Shown: positions 16,467 through 26,282 of the stretch, in pieces
Layout of the letters: the number at the start of each line of letters is the position of its first letter
Position numbering within the stretch: the stretch's first letter is position 1
Source of the DNA: Bradyrhizobium iriomotense
GTDB lineage: Bacteria; Pseudomonadota; Alphaproteobacteria; Rhizobiales; Xanthobacteraceae
Length of the DNA: 59,362 bases
Reading direction: 5' to 3'
NCBI RefSeq assembly: GCF_018130765.1
Contig: NZ_JAFCJZ010000036.1
Span: 1-59,362 of the forward strand
Made by a program: the position numbers and the translations under genes
Notes under the pieces: model-generated
Databases searched by the model: none
Told to the model about the DNA's origin: nothing
The model's input: only the letters and a program-made list of their open reading frames with translations

Positions 16467-17168
16467 ATGATCGACCTCTATTACGCACCGACGCCGAACG
16501 GCTGGAAAATCTCGATCATGCTGGAGGAACTCGGGCTCCCCTATAAGGTGATCCCCGTGAACATCCGCGCCGGCGAGCAGTTCGGCCCAGAGTTTCTGGC
16601 AGTCAGCCCAAACAACCGCATTCCCGCGATCGTCGATCATGAGCCCGCCGATGGCGGCGCGCCGTTCTCGGCGTTCGAGACCGGCGCGATCCTGATCTAT
16701 CTGGCGGAGAAGACCGGTCGCTTGCTGCCGACCGATTTGCGCGGGCGCTCCACCACTATCCAGTGGGTGATGTGGCAGATGGCGGGGCTCGGGCCGATGC
16801 TCGGCCAGCACGGTCATTTCGCGCTCTATGCGGCCGAGAAGATCCCCTACGCGATCGAGCGCTATCGCGACGAGGCCGCGCGGCTCTACGGCGTGCTCGA
16901 CCGGCAGCTCGCCAAGACCGGCGCCTATGTCGCCGGCGACTATTCCATCGCCGACATCGCCTGTTTCCCCTGGACCATGACCCACAAGGCGCAAGGCTTT
17001 ACGCTCGACGATTATCCGAGCGTGAAGCGCTGGTACGCCGAGGTGCGCGCGCGGCCGCAGGTGCAGGCGGGGCTTGCGATCGGCAAATTCGTGAAAGAGC
17101 CGTTCGACGAGGAATCACGCAAGATCATGTTCGGCCAGCGTGCGAAGGAAGTGTTGGGAAAGAGGTAG
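16467..17168 (+). CDS. Glutathione S-transferase (YfcG/Ure2p-like)
   Basis: 233 aa. ATG at 16467 with AAGGGA six bases upstream. The thioredoxin-like N-domain starts IDLYYAPTPNGWKISIMLEE, the TPNG motif being typical of the Ure2p/YfcG class; NRIPAIVD provides the cis-Pro and FETGAILIYLAEK the glutathione gamma-Glu contact. The helical C-domain has YVAGDYSIADIACFPW, the N-capping box. Such enzymes often act as disulfide-bond reductases with GSH. Cytosolic. Followed by an 80-bp repeat and a DsbA-family isomerase gene. Confidence 0.92.
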   Translation: MIDLYYAPTPNGWKISIMLEELGLPYKVIPVNIRAGEQFGPEFLAVSPNNRIPAIVDHEPADGGAPFSAFETGAILIYLAEKTGRLLPTDLRGRSTTIQWVMWQMAGLGPMLGQHGHFALYAAEKIPYAIERYRDEAARLYGVLDRQLAKTGAYVAGDYSIADIACFPWTMTHKAQGFTLDDYPSVKRWYAEVRARPQVQAGLAIGKFVKEPFDEESRKIMFGQRAKEVLGKR

Positions 17169-17184
17169 GCCTCCGCTCCCTCCT

Positions 17185-17264
17185 CGTCATTGCGAGCGAA
17201 GCGAAGCAATCCAGAGTCTTTCCGCGGAATCAGTCTGGATTGCTTCGCTTCGCTCGCAATGACG
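17185..17264. repeat. Intergenic inverted repeat (GTCATTGCGAGCGAAGCGAAGCA type)
   Basis: CGTCATTGCGAGCGAAGCGA followed by AGCAATCCAGA is mirrored by TCTGGATTGCTTCGCTTCGCTCGCAATGACG, leaving a short loop. This is a highly repeated Bradyrhizobium palindrome family. It separates the glutathione transferase gene from the isomerase gene. Confidence 0.85.
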
Positions 17265-17302
17265 GGGGAGAGATCGAGAGAAACAAGACACAAGGAAACG
17301 CC

Positions 17303-17911
17303 ATGATCGAATTCTTCTTCGACTGCTCCAGCCCCTGGACCTATCTCGCCTTTCACAACATCCAGCCGCTGGCCAAAGAGCTTGGCACTGAGATCACCTG
17401 GCGGCCGATCCTGGTCGGCGGCATCTTCAACACGGTCAATCCGAGCGTCTATGCGCAGCGCGAGACGCCGGTGCCGCTGAAGGCGCGATATATGAAAAAG
17501 GATCTCGCCGATTGGGCGCGCTCCGCGGGCCTGTCGATCAAGATGCCGCCGACGGTGTTTCCGGTGAACAGCGTCAAGGCGATGCGCGGCTGCATCTGGC
17601 TCGGAAAGGACATGGTGCCGTTCGCGACCGCCGTGTTCGAGACCTATTGGGGTGAGGACAAGGACATCTCGCAGGACGCGGTGCTCGCCGAGATCTGCAG
17701 GAAGGTCGGTATCAACGAGCAGAGATTCCTTGCCGGCATCTCCGAGCAGGGCATCAAGGACCAGCTCAAGGCCAACACCGAAGAGGTCGTGGCGCGCGGC
17801 GGCTTCGGCTCGCCGACGATCTTCGTCAACAAGACCGACATGTATTTCGGCAACGACCGCCTGCCACTGATCCGCGAGGCACTTATGCGCAGCAAGGCGA
17901 GCGCGGCCTGA
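17303..17911 (+). CDS. DsbA-family 2-hydroxychromene-2-carboxylate isomerase-like protein
   Basis: 202 aa. Thioredoxin fold with helical insert, kappa-GST/HCCA isomerase subfamily. The start IEFFFDCSSPWTYLAFHNI carries the active-site Ser-Pro in place of the CxxC of DsbA; PPTVFPVNSVKAMRG and GGFGSPTIFVN (cis-Pro strand) follow. Family members isomerise aromatic catabolites with glutathione. Its stop overlaps the start of the next gene by one base (TGATG), so they are coupled; the nearby glutathione transferase fits a GSH-dependent role. Confidence 0.88.
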   Translation: MIEFFFDCSSPWTYLAFHNIQPLAKELGTEITWRPILVGGIFNTVNPSVYAQRETPVPLKARYMKKDLADWARSAGLSIKMPPTVFPVNSVKAMRGCIWLGKDMVPFATAVFETYWGEDKDISQDAVLAEICRKVGINEQRFLAGISEQGIKDQLKANTEEVVARGGFGSPTIFVNKTDMYFGNDRLPLIREALMRSKASAA

Positions 17912-18888
17912 TGGTGCGCGCTGTCGTCTGCCGCGCGCTTGGTGCGCCCGAAAGCTTGCTGCTGGAAGAGTTTCCATCGCGCGCCCTGGGGCCGGGCGAG
18001 GTGCGCGTCGCGATCCGCGCGGCCGGCTTGAATTTTCCCGACGTGCTGATGGCCGCCGGTGAATATCAGCTCAAGCCCGAGCTGCCGTTCACACCCGGCA
18101 TGGAAGCTGCCGGTGACGTGACCGAATTGGGCGCGGAGGCGAAGGGCGTCGCCGTCGGGGACAAGGTCATCGTCAAGATGCGCCATGGCGCCTTCACCGA
18201 TGAAGCTGTGGTCACGCCGTCACAGCTCACGCCGATGCCCTCGACCTTTGACTACGCCGAAGCTGCGACCTATCTCGCCGGCCACGGCACGGCCTATCAT
18301 GCACTGATCGATCGCGGCCGGGTCGCGCCGGGTGAGGTGCTGCTGGTGCACGGCGCCGGCGGCGGCGTCGGCCTTGCCGCCGTCGAGATCGGCAAGATGC
18401 TGGGCGCGACCGTGATCGCGACGGCCTCCAGCGACGAGAAGCTTGCGATCGCGAAATCGCGTGGCGCCGATCATCTCGTGCGCTATGACCGTGAGCCGTT
18501 TCGCGATGCGGTCAAACGCATCACGGATGGTCGTGGCGCCGACGTCGTGTTCGATCCCGTCGGTGGCCAAGTGTTCGAGGACTCAATGCGCTGCATCGCC
18601 TGGGGCGCGCGGCTGCTGGTGATCGGTTTCACCGGCGGCATCGGTTCGGCCAAGACCAACCTGCTGCTGATCAAGGGCGCCAGCGTGCTCGGCGTGCGCG
18701 CGGGCGAAGCGGTGCGGAAGAACCCCGCGCTCGGCGAAGTGCGCCTGAAGGCGCTCTTGCAGTGGGCGGAGGAGGGCAAGCTGCGCCCCAACGTCTCGCA
18801 CCGCCTGCCGCTGGAGGAGTACGCGAAGGCGATGCGGCTGTTGATCGACCGCAAGGCGATCGGGCGCGTGGCGCTGGTGATGGAGTGA
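17911..18888 (+). CDS. Zinc-independent quinone oxidoreductase (MDR family)
   Basis: 325 aa medium-chain reductase. GroES-like N-domain (AAGLNFPDVLMAAGEYQLKP, PFTPGMEAAGDV) with no catalytic-zinc Cys/His set, and Rossmann domain with VHGAGGGVGLAAVEIGKMLG and RGADVVFDPVGG. NADPH:quinone reductase activity is typical; several homologues act on enones or acyl-CoA thioesters. Translation-coupled to the DsbA-family isomerase upstream. The C-terminus (EYAKAMRLLIDRKAIGRVAL) is standard for the family. Confidence 0.92.
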   Translation: MVRAVVCRALGAPESLLLEEFPSRALGPGEVRVAIRAAGLNFPDVLMAAGEYQLKPELPFTPGMEAAGDVTELGAEAKGVAVGDKVIVKMRHGAFTDEAVVTPSQLTPMPSTFDYAEAATYLAGHGTAYHALIDRGRVAPGEVLLVHGAGGGVGLAAVEIGKMLGATVIATASSDEKLAIAKSRGADHLVRYDREPFRDAVKRITDGRGADVVFDPVGGQVFEDSMRCIAWGARLLVIGFTGGIGSAKTNLLLIKGASVLGVRAGEAVRKNPALGEVRLKALLQWAEEGKLRPNVSHRLPLEEYAKAMRLLIDRKAIGRVALVME

Positions 18889-18908
18889 TGCGGCCGTAGT
18901 GACGGTGC

Positions 18909-19000
18909 CGTAGGGTGGGCAAAGGCGCTCTTGCGCCGTGCCCACCAACTCTCTCGATCGCGAAAAGTGCGTGGGCACGCTTCGCTTTGCCCACCCTACG
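18909..19000. repeat. Intergenic repeat with 16-bp perfect terminal inverted repeats
   Basis: CGTAGGGTGGGCAAAG at 18909-18924 is exactly inverted at 18985-19000. Inner blocks GCGCCGTGCCCACCAA and GTGGGCACGCTTC also pair. It sits between the convergent quinone reductase and enoyl-CoA hydratase genes and is the intact relative of the decayed copy at 70-183. Confidence 0.85.
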
Positions 19001-19006
19001 AGAGCA

Positions 19007-19897
<891 letters not shown>

Positions 19898-19937
19898 GGG
19901 TGTTTCCTTCCCTGTTTCTTTGTCGGTCTCTCTAGCA

Positions 19938-20067
19938 CGTCATTCCGGGGCGCGCGAAGCGCGAGCTCCGGTGCGCAATTGCGTACCTGAGAATCCATCT
20001 TTCCGTACCAGTAGTGCCGATGAATGGATTCCGGGCTTGCGCCAAGAGGGCGCAACCCGGAATGACG
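19938..20067. repeat. Intergenic inverted repeat (CGTCATTCCGGGGCGC type)
   Basis: Begins CGTCATTCCGGGGCGCGCGA and ends AACCCGGAATGACG; the inner GGTGCGCAATTGCGTACCTGAGAATCCAT matches copies at 3099-3226 and 26144-26268. It lies between the amidase stop and the start of the enoyl-CoA hydratase gene. Confidence 0.8.
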
Positions 20068-20076
20068 ACGGTGCGA

Positions 20077-21498
20077 TCAGTTGGCCGGCGGCTTGGGCCA
20101 GGGCTTCTGCGCGCCGCGCAAGCCCTCGAAGGCCTTGGCCATGCCGAGCACGCCGATGTCGTCGAAGCGGCGGCCGACGATCTGCACGCCAATGGGAAAA
20201 CCCTTGGCATCGAAGCCACCGTTGACGGAGACGGCCGGATTCTCCGACATATTCCACGGCACGGTATAGGCGATGTGCTCGAACGGCTTCATGGGATCGT
20301 TGGTCGGCGAGGCCCACTCCGCGGGATAGTTCACATTTGGCGCGGTCGGCGAGATCACATAGTCGAGCTCGCAGAACAGCTTTCCTGCCGCAGCACGGAT
20401 CGCCATGGTCTGGTTGAAACCGCGGATGACGTCGACACCCGAGAGTTTTGCGCCGGACTCGCCCCATTTGAAGATGTAGGGCAGCACCTTTGCCTGTTCG
20501 GCCGGCGTCAACTTCGACAGATCGTCCCACATCCGTGCGCGCCAGAAATTGTCGAGGCCGTCGAGCATCTCGCGTGTGAGGATGCCGTCGACCTCCGTCA
20601 CGACTGCGCCCGCGGATTCAAATGCCTTCGCGGCCTTCACCGCGACCTCGCGCACCGGCTTCTCCAGCGCCAGGCCGCAGCCGGGATCGAGCATCAGGCC
20701 GATGCGCAGTTTTCGCGGAGATTTTTCCAAGCCTTTCCAGTTCAGCGGTTCGGCCGGCAGGCTCATGCCGTCGCGTCGGTCCGGCTTTGCGATCGCGCTC
20801 ATCATCAGCGCGCAATCATCGACGGTGCGGGTCATGGGACCTGCGACGCGGCCGACATAGGTGGGATCGATCGGCACGCGGCCGAAGCTCGGCTTCAGGC
20901 CGACGAGGCCGCACCAGCCGGCGGGCAGGCGAACCGAGCCGCCGATATCGGTGCCGAGATGCAGGGGACCATAGCCGGCCGCGGCAGCGGCGCCAGCGCC
21001 GGCGCTGGAGCCGCCGGGATTCTTGGAGAGATCCCAGGGATTGCGCGCGAGCGCGTGGAAAGAGGAGAGCCCCGAGGACAGCATGCCGTAATCGGGCATG
21101 GTGGTCTTGGCGAAGATGACCGCACCGGCCTCGCGCAGCCGCGCGGCGGGCGGAGCGTCCTTCTCTGCCGGCACCAGCTTGACGCTGGCTGCGCCCAGCG
21201 GCACCGGCACGCCCTTGGTGGCGATGTTGTCCTTCACGGTGACAGGCACGCCGTCGAGTGCACCTGACGGCTCGCCGCCGGACCAGCGCGCGGTCGAGGC
21301 CTTTGCGGCCTCGCGCGCGCCGTCGGGGTCGTACGCATAGAGCGCCTTCAGATGCGGTTCCCACGCAGCGACATGCGTGAGCACGTCGTCCAGCACCTCG
21401 CTCGGCGAGAACTGTTTTGCCCGATAGCCCGCGATCAGATCGACCGCGGACAGATCGTGCAGCGAGGTGACCGCTTCCTCAGGACTCTTCTTATGCAT
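20077..21498 (-). CDS. Amidase (amidase-signature family)
   Basis: 473 aa. The Ser-cisSer-Lys triad is visible: Lys89 (PVTVKDNIA), cis-Ser164 (KNPGGSSAGAGAA) and nucleophile Ser188 (GTDIGGSVRLPAG). It hydrolyses an amide to acid plus ammonia; related enzymes act on aryl/alkyl amides or amino-acid amides. No signal peptide, so cytoplasmic. It is the last gene of a tight minus-strand group (2-nt gap to the upstream M20 amidohydrolase), suggesting it processes amides derived from substrates brought in by the Dpp-type transporter upstream. Confidence 0.92.
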   Translation of the reverse strand: MHKKSPEEAVTSLHDLSAVDLIAGYRAKQFSPSEVLDDVLTHVAAWEPHLKALYAYDPDGAREAAKASTARWSGGEPSGALDGVPVTVKDNIATKGVPVPLGAASVKLVPAEKDAPPAARLREAGAVIFAKTTMPDYGMLSSGLSSFHALARNPWDLSKNPGGSSAGAGAAAAAGYGPLHLGTDIGGSVRLPAGWCGLVGLKPSFGRVPIDPTYVGRVAGPMTRTVDDCALMMSAIAKPDRRDGMSLPAEPLNWKGLEKSPRKLRIGLMLDPGCGLALEKPVREVAVKAAKAFESAGAVVTEVDGILTREMLDGLDNFWRARMWDDLSKLTPAEQAKVLPYIFKWGESGAKLSGVDVIRGFNQTMAIRAAAGKLFCELDYVISPTAPNVNYPAEWASPTNDPMKPFEHIAYTVPWNMSENPAVSVNGGFDAKGFPIGVQIVGRRFDDIGVLGMAKAFEGLRGAQKPWPKPPAN

Positions 21499-21500
21499 TG

Positions 21501-22664
21501 CTAACCTACCGGCATACGGGTCTCGATGATCCGGGCGAACATGCTGGCGCCGATCGGCAGGATCTTGTCGTCGAGCACGAAGCCGGGATTGTGCACGGGC
21601 ACCGAGCCGTCATGGCCGACCCAGAAATAGGCGCCGGGAATGGTCTCCAGCATGTCGGCGAAATCCTCGCTGCCCATCTTCGGCTGGGCACGGGTGATCA
21701 CGTTGGCGGGGTCGACGATGGTGCGCGCGACCTCCTCGACCACCTTGGACTGCTCGACCTGGTTGACCAGAACACCGAACGTGTCGCGGATGTCCGCTTC
21801 GATGGTGCACTGATACGCGGCCGCGATGCCGGCGCAGATCGTGCGGATGCGTTCGGCGACCAGGGCGCGGACTTCGTTCGAGAAGGTACGGATAGTGCCG
21901 CAGAGATGCGCTTCGCCCGGAATGACGTTATAGGCGGAACCCGCATGGATCTGGGTGATCGACACCACCGCAGCCTGCAGCGGCTCGACGTTTCGGCTGA
22001 CGATGGTCTGGATCGCCTGCGCCAGCGTGGTCGCAATGATCACCGCGTCCTTGGAGCGCTCGGGCATCGCGCCATGCGCGCCGTAGCCGGTGATGCGGAG
22101 GTCGAAGAAGTCGGCGCTGGCCATCGCCGGGCCGGGCAGGATCGCGATCTCGCCGTGGTTGAGGTCGGGCGCGTTGTGCAGGCCATAGAGCTCGTCGCAG
22201 GGGAACTTCTCGAACAGTCCGTCCTTGATCATCGCGCGGGCGCCGCCGAGGCCTTCCTCGGCCGGCTGGAAGATCAGATGCACGGTGCCGTCAAAATTCC
22301 GGGTCTCGGCGAGATAGCGCGCGGTGCCGAGCAGCATCGTGGTGTGGCCGTCATGTCCGCAGCCGTGGAATCGGCCGGGGATTTTCGAGCTCCATTTCAG
22401 ATTGGTGTTTTCTTCCATCGGCAGCGCGTCCATGTCCGCGCGCAGGCCGATGCGCTTGCCGCCCGAGCCCTTGCCCTTGATGACGCCGATCACGCCGGTG
22501 CCGCCGAGACCGCGATGCACCTCGATGCCCCAGCTCTTCAGCTTGTCGGCAACGATGCCGGAGGTGCGCACCTCCTCGAAGCCGATCTCGGGATGGGCGT
22601 GAAGGTCGCGCCTGATGGCGGTGAGTTCGTCGGCGTAGCCGTCGATGCGGTCGATCGTGGGCAT
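21501..22664 (-). CDS. M20 family amidohydrolase (hippurate/N-acyl-amino-acid hydrolase-like)
   Basis: 387 aa. M20D pattern: HAHPEIGFEE, GLRADMDALPMEE, HGCGHDGHTTMLLGTA, FQPAEEGLGGA and SEDFADM. These give the two-metal site (Cys/His in HGCGHDGH, Glu-Glu in AEEG). It removes an acyl or peptide-like group from an amino acid in the cytoplasm. Gap of 2 nt to the amidase and 14 nt from the M81 gene; an operon is clear. Confidence 0.92.
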   Translation of the reverse strand: MPTIDRIDGYADELTAIRRDLHAHPEIGFEEVRTSGIVADKLKSWGIEVHRGLGGTGVIGVIKGKGSGGKRIGLRADMDALPMEENTNLKWSSKIPGRFHGCGHDGHTTMLLGTARYLAETRNFDGTVHLIFQPAEEGLGGARAMIKDGLFEKFPCDELYGLHNAPDLNHGEIAILPGPAMASADFFDLRITGYGAHGAMPERSKDAVIIATTLAQAIQTIVSRNVEPLQAAVVSITQIHAGSAYNVIPGEAHLCGTIRTFSNEVRALVAERIRTICAGIAAAYQCTIEADIRDTFGVLVNQVEQSKVVEEVARTIVDPANVITRAQPKMGSEDFADMLETIPGAYFWVGHDGSVPVHNPGFVLDDKILPIGASMFARIIETRMPVG

Positions 22665-22678
22665 GTGGTCCTGTTTGG

Positions 22679-24184
22679 TTAGCGTGAAGGAGGATTGAAA
22701 ACGGGGCCGTTCGGCTTGATGCGGATGCCTGGCCGCAGGCGCGTCCAGGGCAGGGAGGCGGTGTCGGCCGGCATCGCGCCGGGCGCGGCGCAGATCATCA
22801 ACTTTTCCGCAATCGGCTCGAAATCGGCGCGGAAATGCACCGAGCTCTTGTTGACCAGGATCTTCTCCTGCGTCGGCTCGATGCCGACATAGCGGTACAT
22901 CGCCTGGTCGGCGAGCTGCGCCTTGTGCGAGGAGACGACGACGCGGACGTCGCCGATGCGCAAGGCTGCGGAAGGACCCATCTCCATCTCGCGGCCGCCA
23001 TAATAGGGACCGGGCGCGATGAAGCGGCCATCGGAGAGCTTTTCGACCACAAACGTCTCGCGGTAGGGCTCGTCGCCGGGAATGCCTGACTTGCCGCCAA
23101 GCGACAGCGTGATGGTCGCGCCGACGCCGGCTTCGTGCGCAGCCTTCGCCGACTCCGGATCGTAGATCGCGCCGGTCGCCGCGCTCGCCTTGTTGCGCAC
23201 CAGCGCGCGCAGCATGCCCGTGGTATCGGAATCGCCGCCGGCGCCGGGATTGTCCTGGGTGTCGGCGATGATGATCGGCTTGCTCGCGCCCTTCGAAAGT
23301 TCCATGGCATGGCGGACGCCGTCGTCGGGCGTCCAGATCTTGCCGTCGAAATCGTCCTCATGGCTTTCGATCAGTTTTACGATCGCATCCGCCGCGCGAT
23401 CGGCGTCGGCTTGTGTCTTGCCATAGGCGAACACGCTCGGGCCGCAATCGCGGAAGTCGGCGGCGGGGAAGCCCGGCGCGAAGGACAGCGTCGGAACCGC
23501 ATCGCTCTCCAGTGCGGCCAGTTGCTCGTAGATGCCCTTGGTGGGAAAGTCGTTGGTGCATTGCCAGCTGATCGCGATCAGGAACGGCAATTGCCGGAAG
23601 GACTTTGCGAAACGCTGCTTGGTCTTCAGCAGCAGCGCGAGATGCCTTGCGCAGGCGCGGCCGGTGTCGGCCATGTCGACATGCGGGTAGGTGCGGTAGG
23701 CGATCAATGCGTCCGCGTGTTCCATCATTGCGGGTGTGACATTGGCGTGCAGGTCGAGGCTCGCGACCAGCGGAACATCCTTGCCGATGACACGGCGCAC
23801 GCGCGCCAGGATCTCGCCTTCACCGTCGTCGAGATGTTCGGTCACCATCGCGCCGTGCAGGTCGAGATAGACGGCATCGAGCGGGCCGGCGGCTTTGATG
23901 CCGTCGACCATCACCTTCACGATGCGCTCGAAGGCGTCCCTGGTGACATGTGCCGACGGGCTCGCACCGCAGGCAATGGTCGGGATGAGTTCCCAGCCAT
24001 TCGCTTCGGCGCTGTCTGCGAAACCGGCGAGGCCGACATTGATGCGGCGCATCACCTTCAGGACGTCCGCACCTTCAGTCATCGCCGGCCAGCCGCCGCC
24101 GTGCTGGAAGTCGGCAAAGGTCGCCTTGGTCGGGGCGAACGTGTTGGTCTCGTGCAGGAAGCCGCCGACGGCGATGCGTGTCAT
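22679..24184 (-). CDS. M81 family metallopeptidase (MlrC-like)
   Basis: 501 aa. Start at the ATG at 24184 (MTRIAVGGFLHETNTFAP); a TTG precedes it directly. HETNTF, YLDLHGAMVTEHLDDGE and SLDLHANVTPAMMEHADALI supply the predicted zinc ligands of the DUF1485/MlrC N-terminal domain, and the C-terminal MlrC domain has ADTQDNPGAGGDSDTTGMLR. MlrC of Sphingomonas cleaves the linear tetrapeptide stage of microcystin, including D-residue-containing peptides. In this operon with a peptide transporter the protein probably cleaves unusual small peptides; true microcystin activity is not implied. Confidence 0.9.
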   Translation of the reverse strand: MTRIAVGGFLHETNTFAPTKATFADFQHGGGWPAMTEGADVLKVMRRINVGLAGFADSAEANGWELIPTIACGASPSAHVTRDAFERIVKVMVDGIKAAGPLDAVYLDLHGAMVTEHLDDGEGEILARVRRVIGKDVPLVASLDLHANVTPAMMEHADALIAYRTYPHVDMADTGRACARHLALLLKTKQRFAKSFRQLPFLIAISWQCTNDFPTKGIYEQLAALESDAVPTLSFAPGFPAADFRDCGPSVFAYGKTQADADRAADAIVKLIESHEDDFDGKIWTPDDGVRHAMELSKGASKPIIIADTQDNPGAGGDSDTTGMLRALVRNKASAATGAIYDPESAKAAHEAGVGATITLSLGGKSGIPGDEPYRETFVVEKLSDGRFIAPGPYYGGREMEMGPSAALRIGDVRVVVSSHKAQLADQAMYRYVGIEPTQEKILVNKSSVHFRADFEPIAEKLMICAAPGAMPADTASLPWTRLRPGIRIKPNGPVFNPPSR

Positions 24185-24343
24185 CAATTCCAGTCCAGTC
24201 GATCAGAGTGCGCGACGTTAGCCCCGGCTTTGCGAGGAGAGCAAGGCGGGAAGCAATCGCGCCACGCATAGGGTCAAGACGTTTTGGGAATGCTGCGGAT
24301 GCGGTGGAGCGTTGTGAGCCGCTCCGCCAACCACATCCTCGAT

Positions 24344-24468
24344 GTCGTCCCGGCGCACGCCGGGACCCATAACCCCAGGGAGAAGTTTGGCGAAGACTGG
24401 TCGTTCGGGACTGGCGCCACTCGCAGTCGATAGATCACGCGGTGGGTCCCGGCTTTCGCCGGGACGAC
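24344..24468. repeat. Intergenic inverted repeat (GTCGTCCCGGC type)
   Basis: GTCGTCCCGGCGCACGCCGGGAC at the left and GTCCCGGCTTTCGCCGGGACGAC at the right are both small hairpins and inverse to each other. It fills most of the gap between the ABC ATPase stop and the M81 gene, interrupting the operon; it may mark a processing or attenuation point. Confidence 0.75.
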
Positions 24469-24482
24469 ACCGGTGAGTGTTG

Positions 24483-26132
24483 CTACAGCGTGGCCGCCAC
24501 GCCCTCCGCCACCGGCCGGAAGTTCGCAAAGTCCCAGTCGCGGCCGGGGGCGGCGTCCAGCAGCGCCTTGGTGTAGGCCTCCTTCGGATGCGTCAGCACT
24601 TCGGCGGCGGGGCCCTGTTCGACGACGCGGCCGTGCTGCATCACCACGACCTCGTCGCAGATTTGCGCGGCGACGCGCAAATCGTGGGTGATGAACAGGA
24701 TGGCGATGCCGAGCCGCTTCTGGATCTCGTCGAGCAGTTCCAGCACCTGCGCCTGCACCGAGACGTCGAGCGCTGAGACCGCTTCGTCCGCGACCAGCAC
24801 GTCCGGATCGAGCGCAAGCGCGCGGGCAATCGCAATGCGCTGGCGCTGGCCGCCGGAGAACTGGTGCGGATAGCGCGACACCGCATCGGCCGGCAGGCCG
24901 ACGAGTTCAAGCAGCTCGCGGGCGCGCTTCATCGCGTCGACATGCGAGACGCCGTAATTGATCGGACCCTCCGCGATGCTCTCGCCGACGCTGACGCGTG
25001 GGTTGAGCGAGCGGTAGGGATCCTGGAACACGATCTGGATCTTCTGCCGGTGCGGCTGGAGCAGGCGGCGCGAGATGTCGGAGATCTCGCGGCCGGCCAG
25101 GCGCACGCCGCCCGAGGTCGGATCGATCAGGCGGACGATGCAGCGCGCCACCGTTGACTTGCCCGAGCCGCTTTCGCCGACGATGCCGAGCGTGCGGCCC
25201 TTGCGCAGCGTCAGCGTGACCTTGTCGGCGGCGACGACCTCGCGGCCTTTGCCGAAGAACGCGCGCTCCTTGTAGACCTTGCTGAGGTCGTTGGCCTCCA
25301 GCACCACGGGCTCGCGGCTCTCCTCCCGCGGCGGCCGCGGCACCAGGCTCGGCACCGAGGCGAGCAGGTTGCGGGTGTACTCCATGGTCGGATTGCGCAG
25401 CACGGTCTCGAGCGGGCCGGTCTCGACGAGGCGGCCCTGCCGCATCACCGCGACGCGGTCGGCGATCTCGGCGACGACGCCCATGTCGTGGGTGATGAAC
25501 AGCACGGCGGTGCCATGATCGCGCTGCAGGTCGCGGATCAGGGTCAGGATCTGCTTCTGCGTGGTGACGTCGAGCGCGGTGGTCGGCTCGTCCGCGATCA
25601 GCAGCTTCGGCTCCAGCACCAACGCCATCGCGATCATGATGCGCTGACGCTGGCCGCCGGAGAGGCGGTGCGGGTAGGAGGCGAAGATGCGCTCGACCTG
25701 GGGCAGGCGGACCTGCTCCATCATGTCGAGGATGCGCTTCTTGCGCGCCTTCGCATCGAGTTTGGTATGGGCGCGCAGCACCTCGTCGATCTGGCGGCCG
25801 ACCGGCACCACCGGATTGAGCGCGGTCATCGGCTCCTGGAAGATCATCGCCATCTGCGTCGCGCGGAGCTGGCGCAGGCGGCGGTCGGTGGCGGTGAGCA
25901 GCTCTTCGCCGACCAGCTTGACGCTGCCGGAGGTCGGCACCAGCGTGCCCTTCGGCAGGAGGCCCATCGTGGTGAGCGAGGTCACCGACTTGCCCGAGCC
26001 GCTTTCGCCGACGAGGCACAGCGTCTCCCGCTCGCGCACCTGGATCGAGATGCCGTCGATGATGTTGGCGCCCTTCGGCTTCTTGCCGACGGAGACGACG
26101 AGATTGTTGATGTCGAGAACAGGGTTGGTCAT
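24483..26132 (-). CDS. Dipeptide/oligopeptide ABC transporter ATP-binding protein (fused DppD-DppF type)
   Basis: 549 aa carrying two complete ABC ATPase domains. Domain 1 has GESGSGKSVTSLT, HRLSGGQRQRIMIAM and LLIADEPTTALDVT; domain 2 has GESGSGKSTVARC, HQFSGGQRQRIAIAR and VLVADEAVSALDVS. Each is followed by an oligopeptide/dipeptide C-terminal segment. Natural fusion of DppD and DppF, not an assembly artefact, as the linker (PRPPREESREPVVLEAND) is continuous. Energises the permeases encoded upstream (26283-28130). Confidence 0.94.
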   Translation of the reverse strand: MTNPVLDINNLVVSVGKKPKGANIIDGISIQVRERETLCLVGESGSGKSVTSLTTMGLLPKGTLVPTSGSVKLVGEELLTATDRRLRQLRATQMAMIFQEPMTALNPVVPVGRQIDEVLRAHTKLDAKARKKRILDMMEQVRLPQVERIFASYPHRLSGGQRQRIMIAMALVLEPKLLIADEPTTALDVTTQKQILTLIRDLQRDHGTAVLFITHDMGVVAEIADRVAVMRQGRLVETGPLETVLRNPTMEYTRNLLASVPSLVPRPPREESREPVVLEANDLSKVYKERAFFGKGREVVAADKVTLTLRKGRTLGIVGESGSGKSTVARCIVRLIDPTSGGVRLAGREISDISRRLLQPHRQKIQIVFQDPYRSLNPRVSVGESIAEGPINYGVSHVDAMKRARELLELVGLPADAVSRYPHQFSGGQRQRIAIARALALDPDVLVADEAVSALDVSVQAQVLELLDEIQKRLGIAILFITHDLRVAAQICDEVVVMQHGRVVEQGPAAEVLTHPKEAYTKALLDAAPGRDWDFANFRPVAEGVAATL

Positions 26133-26143
26133 GCAGACTCTCT

Positions 26144-26268
26144 CGTCATTCCGGGGCGCGCGCAGCGCGAGCTACGGTGCGCAATTGCGCACCTGAGAAT
26201 CCATCGGGCCGCAACACAAGACGTGAAATGGATTCCGGGCTCGCGACTGCGTCGCGCCCCGGAATGAC
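26144..26268. repeat. Intergenic inverted repeat (CGTCATTCCGGGGCGC type)
   Basis: Ends CGTCATTCCGGGGCGCGCGC and GCGCCCCGGAATGAC; inner GGTGCGCAATTGCGCACCTGAGAATCCAT is shared with two other copies. It separates the ATPase gene from the upstream permease genes inside a transporter operon. Confidence 0.8.
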
Positions 26269-26282
26269 TGAACTCTTGCTCA

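Noticed and set aside
24483..26132. Possibility that the double ATPase is a frameshift-joined artefact
   Set aside because: DppD-DppF fusions are well known and the linker is a normal continuous frame.
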